A stretch of 64,000 nucleotides of DNA from Centrapalus pauciflorus (taxonomy: Eukaryota > Streptophyta > Magnoliopsida > Asterales > Asteraceae): the NCBI GenBank assembly GCA_020465985.1, contig JAANYP010002854.1:248001-312000 (forward strand), read 5' to 3'. The notes under the pieces are model-generated. The model was given only the letters and a program-made list of their open reading frames with translations, did not search any database and was not told the origin of the DNA. A program made the position numbers and the translations under genes. Positions 21,329-31,334 of this stretch are shown here, piece by piece; within the stretch, counting starts at the first letter, position 1, and every line of letters begins with the position of its first letter.

Positions 21329-21677
21329 GTGTTCTCTCAGGTCTATGAAGTTATATGTCTCACACTGCTCAAGTCTCTCAGAACAGCTTAGACAGAACAG
21401 GCTATGCATGTTCTATACTTAGTCATTTTTCTGAAAAACTTGAACAGCTTGAGCACAGAACAGGCTGAACAACAAACAGGTTGTAAGTCCAGCCTGCTCT
21501 GATGGTTCAATCCTCAACCTGTTCATTCCTTCACACTTCCTCACAAGCTTTTGTCTTGTAACCTGTTCAAATATTGAACCCAACCTGTTCTCACAACTGA
21601 GAACAGGCTGAAGGCACAGTTTGAAGGGAGAACAGCTTGAAGAGTGAATAACATGTGTTGACTCTGCTCATCACAGG
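21329..21677 (+). other. C2 spacer after pol, rich in GAACAGGCTG-type motifs
   Basis: Non-coding. It contains about eleven copies of GAACAGGCTG / GAACAGCTTG or their inverse CAACCTGTTC in 350 bases, on both strands. It is interrupted by G3 at 21678 and continues at 31335. Bases 21673-21677 (ACAGG) are the probable left target duplication of G3. Confidence 0.75.
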
Positions 21678-24056
21678 TGTAACAACCTAACTTTTGATCA
21701 GTTATGTAATGTTTATTTTGAGATAATAATATAATTTTGTTATATTATTTGTATTTGCAAATATTGAATTAAGAATAAAAATATATCAAGTAAATATAAT
21801 TTTATATTATATTTATGATATAATTAAATTGAGTAAAATAAAAGAGATGTATTATACAAAAATAGAAGTGGGTTAAATGTAAATGAAGTATTTAAACCTC
21901 AAAATGATCATTTAAGATCATTTAACACAAATTAACCCTCTCTCTCTAACTTCTCTCTATCTCTCGGATATCTCACAAATCCATCAAAAAGTTCCATAAA
22001 TCGGCATTAAATTGAAGATTTAAAGCCAAAAAGAAGTTACAATCATCATTAATCAAGAACATTCAAGGTAAATTCACTTACTTATCTTAAAATTTTAGTT
22101 TGGTTCGGTTTGGTTGAGAAACCGAAAAGATAGGATTGGAAATGTGATAAAAATTGTTTGCATGTATAAAATTTTGATAGAATATGATAGAATTAAGTTA
22201 ATAAATGTAACAGAAACAAAAATCGGTGATTAGATTGTCCAAAATAAGAAGGAAATCGGAATTTTTATAAAAAATGTGTTCTTGACAAAATGTTCAATTT
22301 TGGATAATCTTGTTATATTTATGATGTTTTTGATCAATATAATTATATAAAATTACTCAATTAATGTTAATACATCAATATACTAAGTTGCATGTTGATT
22401 TAATTAAGTTTTGAGAATTTTTAAGAAAAATCCGTATGAACCAAATGAAGAACATCAAGAACAATTTCTGAGAAAATACTAAGTATAGGATCCGAATTCG
22501 GATATACCCGAATTCGGATGACTCTCTATTTCGGATGCTTTCAAAATTCAGATCTTAGCATTTCGGATCTAAATGATCCGAATTCGATACCTATATTAAT
22601 CCTAATTCGGACTTATGCACAATTCGGATGACACTAAATTCGATCCTATGTCCGAATTCGGATGATGCTTTGATCCGGATCCGGATGATCCGAATCCGGG
22701 TTCCCCATCCGGATGTATCCGAATCCGGATTGATCCGGATCCCATTATTACATTTTGATATTTTTAATTTTAATAAATGATTATATATATATATATATAA
22801 AGCTTTTGAGAGAACTTATGGGAATTTAATGAAAGATTGACAAGTTATCAGATATCAGAATCAGATAGAATTACAGATTTTAATGACCAAAAGAAATAAT
22901 GAAATTCCATGATAATGAGGATGATACAGATGATGAAATTAACATGATATTATCATGAATGAATTTGAACAGGTTCAGTATATTCTGAACAAAGATTTAA
23001 AGACTTAAAGACTTGAAAGCGGGTCTCTGATTTGAAAAGAATTGACAGATTACAGATTTACAAAATCCTGAGATAACTCAGGTGGCAGATTCATATATCT
23101 GTTTGACCAAGACCCAGACCTGTGAGTTATAGATATTCAGATTGAACATGCATAGATCCGGTTGAGATATATTGTTGCTAATAGATTTATTGACATACAC
23201 TTTATCAGCTGGAATGAGACCTGTGCACACCATGGATGGGTGTTGCCCAGTGAATCATGATAGCTATTTGATTATCTTTTCATATTGCATTTAATATTGT
23301 TTCAGACTTTGCCTTATGATTCATTGCTATCATGACTTCTAAGACATATGTTTCCATTATTGATCAGACATTTGATAGAATTGATTCAGCTTGACTAGCC
23401 CTTATGGTCTATTGTTCTAGACCCGGCTATTTCACCAGTTCTTATGAACTTGGTAATGACCTCCGATGTTCCGCCATATTGACTTACTGGTAGCTAGCCC
23501 AGTATGTGGCTGATCCCCACGATTTAAGCGTGAGTGTGGCTTGAACATCATCCGATCTTATGATACTATATCTCAATCATGAGGGCTGTAGCGGCAGCCA
23601 AGACATATCACGCTAAGACTAATGACTCCGCTTGACACGCATGTTGATATTGAAAATCTATAAACTCACTAAGCGTTGCTTACAGATGTTGCATTAATAT
23701 TTTACAGGAAAAGCCAAAGGAAAATCACCTGCAGGACCTAGTACTTAGGTCATTCAAGATCCAAGTTTTGAAGATTTTCTAGACCACTACTCAACAAATC
23801 TTTCTGGTACTGATTGGAAGACAACAATTGTGGTGGTTCTGGGTAGATATGATGTAATGTATGATATTATGATTAGATTAGATGTTGCCCTTTTATAACT
23901 TAATTTTGAAATATGTAAACTTAATCCTAATCTTGTATGTACATGTAATTTTATTATTCCACAATTTAATTACCCTATCTTAGTATGGTTGATATCGTGT
24001 TGCATGAATTGGGACCTAGACTAGTGAGCACTGCCCCGTAAGGGGTGGTCTTCAAA
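21678..24056 (+). repeat. G3 5' LTR
   Basis: It begins TGTAACAACC and ends GGTCTTCAAA (CACA in the partner). Inside are a TATA-like TATTTAAA (about 21890), a CT-rich leader, donor consensus AAG/GTAAAT at 22067/22068, an array of ATTCGGAT/ATCCGGAT palindromes (about 22490-22745), a short TA run (22781-22799), and acceptors TTGCTTACAG (23685) and TTTTACAG/G (23707). No ATG lies between the CT-rich leader and the donor. Confidence 0.93.
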
Positions 24057-24059
24057 GGA

Positions 24060-24071
24060 TGGTATCAGAGC
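24060..24071 (+). other. G3 primer-binding site
   Basis: TGGTATCAGAGC three bases after the LTR, matching initiator tRNA-Met. A perfect donor GTGAGT lies 39 bases later (24099). Confidence 0.87.
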
Positions 24072-24254
24072 CCTAGTTTGAGTGAATCAAGTATTACGTG
24101 AGTATACTTGGCCTCAAACTGAAGCAATACATATGTATCAATCATTTAGGTGGTTTGAACTGAGATAGGATGTACAGACTGATAGGATGGGAAAAGGGTA
24201 CATAGATCTAAGTCTATAAACTGATAGTTAAATGCTTGTAATTTTCAGTAGAAG

Positions 24255-24917
24255 ATGTCAGGATCAGGATCAGGTGATATTCCCATCAACATGAATCCAC
24301 AACAAATGTTTGAAATGATGCAACAATTTCTAGCCCAACACTCAGAACAACAAAACAAAATGATGCAAGAACAGTTTCGTGCCAGAGATGAGGCCGAAGC
24401 TAAAAGACGTGAAGATAAGAAAAATAAGAGAAAAGAAAAGCAAGCTCAGATTAATGACTCTGATTCTGATAACTCTATTCCCGATGCCCTAATTGCTCAG
24501 CCTAAAGGCTGCAAATTCAAAGATTTTAAAGCGAGCGGTGCCTTGAACTTCGAGGGTACTGTAGATCCGATTCAGGCGATGGATTGGATCAGTCATACGG
24601 AAGAAATTTTTAGAATCTCTGACTGTTTAGATTCTAAGAAAGTGAGCTACGCGTCTGCGTTGTTTGTTGGAGCTGCTCGCGCATGGTGGAAGACACAGCG
24701 AAGCATATACGGGGAGGAAGTCATTCAGACATTGGAATGGAACCAGTTTCTAGACATGTTCAACGCGAAATACTGCCCGGTCGACCAGCGAGATAAGATG
24801 GAAGTCCAATTAATGCAACTGACTCAGGGAACGAAGACTGTAGATGAATACGAACACGAATTTTCGAGATTATGTGGCTACTCTTCTTACCAATGGCAAC
24901 AGAGGAAAGGAAAATGA
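24255..24917 (+). pseudogene. gag: G3 Gag, N-terminal part
   Basis: It starts MSGSGSGDIP at the ATG six bases after a 3' splice-site consensus (ATTTTCAG, 24241-24248). The helical charged segment and the Gag domain (AMDWISHTEEIF, YASALFVGAARAWW, LTQGTKTVDEYEHEFSRL) are clear and align with G4. A one-base deletion near 24890 shifts the frame; the true continuation (ATEERKMNRFRVGL) is in the frame open to 26149. Confidence 0.87.
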
Positions 24918-26149
24918 ATAGGTTCCGAGTAGGACTCAATCCCAGATATCGACATCCCATGAGTGCGATCAAATATAAGAGCTATCTGGAAATGGTAGAA
25001 GTAGCGAGACAGATTGAGCGAGGGTACTTAGAGTATGGTGATCAGCTATACGCTCCAGCGACTAACCCAATGAATCCGTCTCCTCCGAAGAAACAGAGAT
25101 TCGGTAGATTTTTCAAGCCAAGTAAATCTCAGCCCCAGCAATCCCATCAGTATAGTTCTCAGTCGAAAGTACAAGCATATTCCCTAACGAACGAGCCGCG
25201 ATTTTGCAAACGGTGTAGAAAGTCTCATATGGGGTTGTGCAATCCAGATGACGTAACTTCTTTTGCATGCAACACGATTGGTCATAGCAGCGAGGAATGT
25301 CCACAGCAGGGACGAGGATGTGCGAAATGCGGAAAAAGGGGACACTTCATGTACCAGTGTCGTAGCGGGCCACATTATCCATCACAACCATCAGCAGGAG
25401 GTTCTACAGGGAAAACTTCTGCTGCAACGCCGACTGCAAGAACTCGAGCCTTTCAGATAACAGCAGAAGAAGCGAAAGAAACACCTGATGTGGTTACCTG
25501 TATGTTCTTACTTAACTCCATTCCTGCTAGAGTATTATTCGATTCCGGCGCCAGTCGTTCTTTTATATCCACATCTTTTGCACAAAGGCTACATAAAGCT
25601 CCATCAAAGCTTCCCATAATACTTGATATTGAGACAGCCAGTAACAATTTCGTTATGGCTGAATCTGTCTACCGAAACTGCACTCTGCTCGTAAATAACA
25701 TCGTATTCAACCTCGATCTCATCCCGATTCCATTAAAAGAGTTTGACGTCATCATTGGCATGGACTGGTTAACGAATAATGAGGCTACAATTATCTGCAA
25801 CCGGCGAATCATTAGAATCAAGTCTTCAGATGACCGAGTATTAGAGATCAAGGGCGAGAAGCGGAAAGGTGCACATTGTTTCATATCTGTTGAAAAAGCG
25901 CATAAGTACTTATCTAAGGGTCATGAATCCTACGTATGCTATGTCTCATCTGAATCTATCTCTGAAGCCCAAAAGAAATCATTATCTGATATTCCTATCG
26001 TCTGTGAGTTCCCAGACGTATTTCCCGATGACATTTCGGGAGTGCCACCGGAACGTCAAGTCGAGTTCAGTATTGACTTGGTTCCTGGTGCGGCTCCTAT
26101 CGCAAAAACTCCTTACAGACTTGCACCTGCGGAAATGCAGGAAATGTAA
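24872..26149 (+). pseudogene. G3 Gag C-terminus and protease
   Basis: The genuine sequence starts about 24893 (TEERKMNRF). It has a zinc-knuckle cluster: CKRC with a following H and C, a second knuckle whose first Cys is replaced by Ser (SFACNTIGHSSEEC; G4 keeps Cys), and CAKCGKRGHFMYQC. Then comes retroviral-type aspartic protease with DSGAS (about 25540) and the DVIIGMDWL flap-end motif. The pre-RT linker (CEFPDVFPDDISGVPPERQVEF) follows. It ends at a TAA (26147-26149) where G4 has a sense codon, so a single nonsense change separates protease from RT. Confidence 0.87.
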
Positions 26150-26167
26150 AAACAGCTGCAAGAACTG

Positions 26168-26689
26168 TTGGAAAAAGGATTTATTCGACCAAGTTCGTCT
26201 CCGTGGGGTGCGCCAGTCTTATTTGTCAAAAAGAAAGACGGAACCTTCCGTATGTGCATCGACTACCGCGAGTTGAACAAAGTCACCATAAAGAATAAAT
26301 ATCCTCTGCCCAGGATTGATGATCTGTTTGATCAACTGCAAGGAGCTAGTTATTTCTCAAAAATAGATCTCCGTTCTGGGTATCATCAACTGAAAGTAAG
26401 AAATGAGGATATTCCGAAGACAGCCTTCCGTACAAGATACGGTCATTACGAATTTCTCGTGATGCCGTTCGGCTTAACAAATGCACCAGCGGCATTCATG
26501 GATCTCATGAATCGTGTGTGCAGACCAATGTTGGATAAATCAGTTATCGTGTTCATAGACGATATTCTGATTTACTCCAAAACGGAGGCTGATCATTCTA
26601 TCCATCTGCGGCAATTGCTAGAGTTATTAAGAAAAGAAAGACTCTACGCAAAATTCTCTAAGTGCGAATTTTGGCTCAGACAGGTATAA
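26168..26689 (+). pseudogene. G3 reverse transcriptase, exon-1 side
   Basis: Same frame as the protease segment, after the stop at 26147-26149. It has canonical Ty3/Gypsy RT motifs: GFIRPSSSPWGAPVLFVKKKDG, CIDYRELN, YPLPRIDDL, FSKIDLRSGYHQ, F-G-TNAPA-F, and the catalytic FIDDILIYS. The last coding residues are CEFWLRQ. Reading on gives only V-stop, because the sequence from 26684 is intron-like; homology resumes at 26773 in phase. The RT catalytic residues are intact, unlike G4. Confidence 0.9.
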
Positions 26690-26772
26690 TTTCTATTATA
26701 TATGTCTTGAGCTATTTCCTAAGTATTCTTTGATTTACATCAGAACTTGAATTCCTACTTTGATTTTTATAG
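26684..26772 (+). other. Predicted 89-nt spliceosomal intron between RT and RNase H of G3
   Basis: It has a donor CAG/GTATAA and a T-rich acceptor TTTTTATAG/A. It is AT-rich, contains stops, and lies precisely between codons (phase 0). Joining 26683 to 26773 gives CEFWLRQ-IQFLGHVVS, the exact spacing of the canonical Ty3/Gypsy motif with no residue gained or lost. G4 has a homologous but more diverged insert at the same place. The length suits a plant intron. No transcript is available to prove splicing. Confidence 0.8.
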
Positions 26773-27269
26773 ATCCAGTTCCTTGGCCATGTTGTTTCTG
26801 GCGAAGGGATTTCCGTTGATCCTTCGAAAGTCGAGGCCGTTCAGAAATGGCAAACGCCTCGTAATGCCTCTGAGATCCGAAGTTTCCTTGGATTGGCCGG
26901 TTATTATCGGCGATTCATAAAGGACTTCTCAAAGATTGCTGTGCCGCTTACAATGCTAACACGAAAGAATACTCCTTTCGTTTGGACCATAAACAGCAAG
27001 AGGCATTCGATATTCTGAAGCAAAAGTTGATTCAAGCGCCGATCCTAGCCTTGCCAGAAGGTAATGATGATTTCGTTGTCTATAGCGATGCCTCTGGTAC
27101 TGGCTTAGGATGTGTTCTGATGCAAAGGGGAAAAGTAATTGCCTATGCTTCAAGGCAATTAAAAGACTATGAGAAAAGTGCACCAACTCATGATCTTGAG
27201 TTGGCTGCTGTTACCTTTGCGCTGAAGATCTGGCGTCACTATCTATATGGGACTCGGTGTCAGCTCTAA
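26773..27269 (+). pseudogene. G3 RT thumb / RNase H, first part
   Basis: It begins IQFLGHVVSGEGISVDPSKVEAV and runs through SFLGLAGYYRRFI. A one-base deletion near 26986 (compare G4 at 57588) shifts the frame. The downstream frame (from about 26988) reads the RNase H core (ALPEGNDDFVVYSDASGTGLGCVLMQ, YASRQLK, THDLELAAV) and stops at 27267-27269, where G4 has Tyr in the motif YTDHKSL. The reading order and spacing are otherwise normal. Confidence 0.85.
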
Positions 27270-28913
27270 ACCGATCATAAGAGTCTCAAATACCTTTTCA
27301 CTCAAAAAGATCTGAACATGAAACAGCGTCGATCCTTGGAGCTTATCAAGGATTATGATTGCGAGATCTTATATCATCCCGGCAAAGCAAATGTTGTCGC
27401 GGATGCGTTGAGTAGAAAAGTATATCCAGAAAAGTGCTGTTATGCCCTAACTCCAGTTACATTCTCTTCTGATCTTATTGAAGATATTCCAGTTGCTCAA
27501 ACTGAAGCACTGAAAGAAGAGAATATTGATTCTGAAAATCTTAAAGGGCAGTTACAATTTCTAACTCTGAACCATTTGGGACTTCACTGTCTCAAGGGAA
27601 ACCGAATCTGGGTTCCTAAGTATGGTTCAATCCGCAACACTCTTCTATCTGAAGCTCACAAGTCCAAATTATCTGTTCATCCTGGCAGCTCAAAGATGTA
27701 TTTTGATCTGAAAGCTGATTACTGGTGGCCAGGAATGAAGAAAGACATCGGAAAATGTGTTGAAAGCTGTAAAGTATGTCAGATGGTTAAGGCAGAACAC
27801 CAGAAACCCTTCTGGGATATGCAACCGCTGCCAGTTCCTGAATGGAAGTGGGAGCATATAACAATGGACTTCATTACGAAGCTGCCAAAGACCAAAAGAC
27901 AACACGACTCTATCTGGGTAGTCGTTGATCGTTTAACGAAATCAGCACATTTCATTCCAATGAAAGAAACGTATTCACTCGATAGATTGGCACAGCTGTA
28001 TATCACTGAAATAATTTCTCATCACGGTGTGCCAAAGTCTATTGTTTCTGATCGTGATAGTCGTTTCACATCCAGATTCTGGCAAGCACTACAAGATGGG
28101 ATGGGTACTCGGATTTCTATGAGTACTGCTTATCATCCAAATGCAGATGGTCAGAGTGAGCGTACTATCCTAACCCTGGAAGATATGCTTCGTGCCTGCG
28201 TTCTTGATCTAGGTGGTAACTGGGATGACCATTTACCGTTGGTCGAATTCTCTTACAATAACAGTTATCATTCTACGATCAAGATGGCCCCTTTTGAAGC
28301 TTTATATGGAAGAAAGTGCAGAACTCCCACCTGTTGGCGCGAAACAGGTGAATCGCCAATAGCAGGTCCTGCCCTTCTACAGTTAACTCACGAAAAGATT
28401 CAACTTGTTAGAAGAAATATTCTTGAAGCTCAGAGCAGGCAGAAGTCATATTATGACAACCGGCACAGATCAATCAGTTTTGCAGTTAACGATAGGGTGA
28501 TGTTGAAAGTATCCCCAATGACGAATGTGGTACGGTTTATTAAAAGAAACAAGTTAGCTCCGAGATTTATTGGTCCGTTCAAGATTGTTGAAAAGATTGG
28601 GAATCAGTCTTACCGTCTTGATCTACCAGCGGACTTAGCTGGAATACATCCTGTATTCCATGTTAGTCACTTGAGAAAAAGTTTAGCTGACGAAAGAGAA
28701 GTTCAAATACCACACGTTAACTTGCAAATAGATGAGAAGCTTAGAGTGGTTGAAGAGCCGGAGTATATTCTGGACTCGAAGACCAAGAAGCTAAGAAATA
28801 AAGAAATACAGATGGTGCTTGTCCAGTGGAAACACCACAAAGGTTCGCATCAGTCTTGGGAATCCAGAGATGTCATGAAAGCAACATATCCCAGTCTGTT
28901 CGAACGTAGCTAA
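27270..28913 (+). CDS. G3 RNase H end, integrase and chromodomain-like tail
   Basis: Open from just after the stop at 27267-27269; the first Met is at 27318. The RNase H end (DHKSLKYLFTQKDLNMKQRRSLELIKDYDCEILYHPGKANVVADALSR) is followed by the integrase HHCC zinc finger (H, H, then ESCKVCQMV), the catalytic core with D in ITMDFI, D in VSDRDSRF and E in DGQSERTI, and the GPF-type C-terminal segment (RFIGPFKIVEKIG..YRL). The HPVFHVSHLRK motif and a chromodomain-like end (LVQWKHHKGSHQSWE...YPSLFE) finish the protein. All integrase landmarks are present. It is not translatable on its own as part of pol because of the upstream breaks. Confidence 0.88.
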   Translation, partial: TDHKSLKYLFTQKDLNMKQRRSLELIKDYDCEILYHPGKANVVADALSRKVYPEKCCYALTPVTFSSDLIEDIPVAQTEALKEENIDSENLKGQLQFLTLNHLGLHCLKGNRIWVPKYGSIRNTLLSEAHKSKLSVHPGSSKMYFDLKADYWWPGMKKDIGKCVESCKVCQMVKAEHQKPFWDMQPLPVPEWKWEHITMDFITKLPKTKRQHDSIWVVVDRLTKSAHFIPMKETYSLDRLAQLYITEIISHHGVPKSIVSDRDSRFTSRFWQALQDGMGTRISMSTAYHPNADGQSERTILTLEDMLRACVLDLGGNWDDHLPLVEFSYNNSYHSTIKMAPFEALYGRKCRTPTCWRETGESPIAGPALLQLTHEKIQLVRRNILEAQSRQKSYYDNRHRSISFAVNDRVMLKVSPMTNVVRFIKRNKLAPRFIGPFKIVEKIGNQSYRLDLPADLAGIHPVFHVSHLRKSLADEREVQIPHVNLQIDEKLRVVEEPEYILDSKTKKLRNKEIQMVLVQWKHHKGSHQSWESRDVMKATYPSLFERS

Positions 28914-28929
28914 CTTCGGGGACGAAGTT
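28912..28929 (+). promoter_or_regulatory. G3 hairpin before 3' LTR
   Basis: AACTTCG-GGGA-CGAAGTT forms a perfect 7-bp stem at the pol stop, 21 bases before the 3' LTR. Conserved in G2 and G4; changed with compensation in G1. Confidence 0.7.
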
Positions 28930-28950
28930 TGTGCGTGGTGGAGCCCATTC

Positions 28951-31334
28951 TGTAACAACCTAACTTTTGATCAGTTATGTAATGTTTATTTTGAGATAAT
29001 AATATAATTTTGTTATATTATTTGTATTTGCAAATATTGAATTAAGAATAAAAATATATCAAGTAAATATAATTTTATATTATATTTATGATATAATTAA
29101 ATTGAGTAAAATAAAAGAGATGTATTATACAAAAATAGAAGTGGGTTAAATGTAAATGAAGTATTTAAACCTCAAAATGATCATTTAAGATCATTTAACA
29201 CAAATTAACCCTCTCTCTCTAACTTCTCTCTATCTCTCGGATATCTCACAAATCCATCAAAAAGTTCCATAAATCGGCATTAAATTGAAGATTAAAGCCA
29301 AAAAGAAGTTACAATCATCATTAATCAAGAACATTCAAGGTAAATTCACTTACTTATCTTAAAATTTTAGTTTGGTTCGGTTTGGTTGAGAAACCGAAAA
29401 GATAGGATTGGAAATGTGATAAAAATGTTTGCATGTATAAAATTTTGATAGAATATGATAGAATTAAGTTAATAAATGTAACAGAAACAAAAATCGGTGA
29501 TTAGATTGTCCAAAATAAGAAGGAAATCGGAATTTTTATAAAAAATGTGTTTTTGACAAAATGTTCAATTTTGGATGATCTTGTTATATTTATGATGTTT
29601 TTGATCAATATAATTATATAAAATTACTCAAATAATGTTAATACATCAATATATTAAGTTGCATGTTGATTTAATTAAGTTTTGAGAATTTTTAAGAAAA
29701 ATCCGTATGAACCAAATGAAGAACATCAAGAACAATTTCTGGGAAAATACTAAGTATAGGATCCGAATTCGGATATACCCGAATTCGGATGACTCTCTAT
29801 TTCGGATGCTTTCAAAATTCGGATCTTAGCATTTCGGATCTAAATGATCCGAATTCGATACCTATATTAATCCTAATTCGGACTTATGCACAATTCGGAT
29901 GACACTAAATTCGATCCTATGTCCGAATTCGGATGATGCTTTGATCCGGATCCGGATGATCCGAATCCGGGTTCCCAATCCGGATGTATCCGAATCCGGA
30001 TTAATCCGGATCCCATTATTACATTTTGATATTTTTAATTTAATAAATGATTATATATATATATATATATATATATAAAGCTTTTGAGAGAACTTATGGG
30101 AATTTAATGAAAGATTGACAAGTTATCAGATATCAGAATCAGATAGAATTACAGATTTTAATGACCAAAAGAAATAATGAAATTCCATGATAATGAGGAT
30201 GATACAGATGATGAAATTAACATGATATTATCATGAATGAATTTGAACAGGTTCAGTTATTATCTGAACAAAGATTTAAAGACTTAAAGACTTGAAAGCG
30301 GGTCTCTGATTTGAAAAGAATTGACAGATTACAGATTGCCAAAATCCTGAGATAACTCAGGTGGCAGATTCATATATCTGTTTGACCAAGACCCAGACCT
30401 GTGAGTTATAGATATTCAGATTGAACATGCATAGATCCGGTTGAGATATATTGCTGCTGTTAGATTTATTGACATTCATTTATCAGCTGAATTGAGACCT
30501 GTGCACACCATGGTTGGGTGTTGCCCAGTGAATCATGATAGCTATTTGATTATCTTTTCATATTGCATTTAATATTGTTTCAGACTTTGCCTTATGATTC
30601 ATTGCTATCATGACTTCTAAGACATATGTTTCCATTATTGATCAGACATTTGATAGAATTGATTCAGCTTGACTAGCCCTTATGGTCTATTGTTCTAGAC
30701 CCGGCTATTTCACCAGTTCTTATGAACTTGGTAATGACCTCCGATGTTCCGCCATATTGACTTACTGGTAGCTAGCCCAGTATGTGGCTGATCCCCACGA
30801 TTTAAGCGTGAGTGTGGCTTGAACATCATCCAATCTTATGATACTATATCTCAATCATGAGGGCTGTAGCGGCAGCCAAGACATATCACGCTAAGACTAA
30901 TGACTCCGCTTGACACGCATGTTGATATTGAAAATCTATAAACTCACTAAGCGTTGCTTACAGATGTTGCATTAATATTTTACAGGAAAAGCCAAAGGAA
31001 AATCACCTGCAGGACCTAGTACTTAGGTCATTCAAGATTCAAGTTTTGAAGATTTTCTAGACCACTACTCAACAAATCTTTCTGGTACTGATTGGAAGAC
31101 AACAATTGTGGTGGTTCTGGGTAGATATGATGTAATGTATGATATTATGATTAGATTAGATGTTGCCCTTTTATAACTTAATTTTGAAATATGTAAACTT
31201 AATCCTAATCTTGTATGTACATGTAATTTTATTATTCCGCAATTTAATTACCCTATCTTAGTATGGTTGATATCGTGTTGCATGAATTGGGACCTAGACT
31301 AGTGAGCACTGCCCCGTAAGGGGTGGTCTTCACA
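28951..31334 (+). repeat. G3 3' LTR
   Basis: Partner of 21678-24056. Donor consensus at 29340, CG palindrome array about 29760-30012, TA run 30051-30076 (longer than in the 5' LTR), acceptor about 30985. It ends GGTCTTCACA; the following ACAAG is the probable right target duplication. Confidence 0.93.

Larger units (their letters stand above)
21678..31334 (+). mobile_element. G3: Tekay/Del-like Ty3/Gypsy element with pol intron
   Basis: LTRs of about 2.38 kb (21678-24056 and 28951-31334), TGTAAC to TTCACA. Target duplication ACAGG / ACAAG with one mismatch. It encodes Gag, protease, RT, RNase H, integrase and a chromodomain-like tail in Ty3/Gypsy order. The tail ending (LRNKEIQMVLVQWKHH then W, YPSLFE) resembles chromovirus Tekay/Del integrases. 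Damage to the reading frame is one frameshift in gag, one stop before RT, one frameshift and one stop in RNase H. LTR copies differ by about 1% by eye. Confidence 0.92.
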
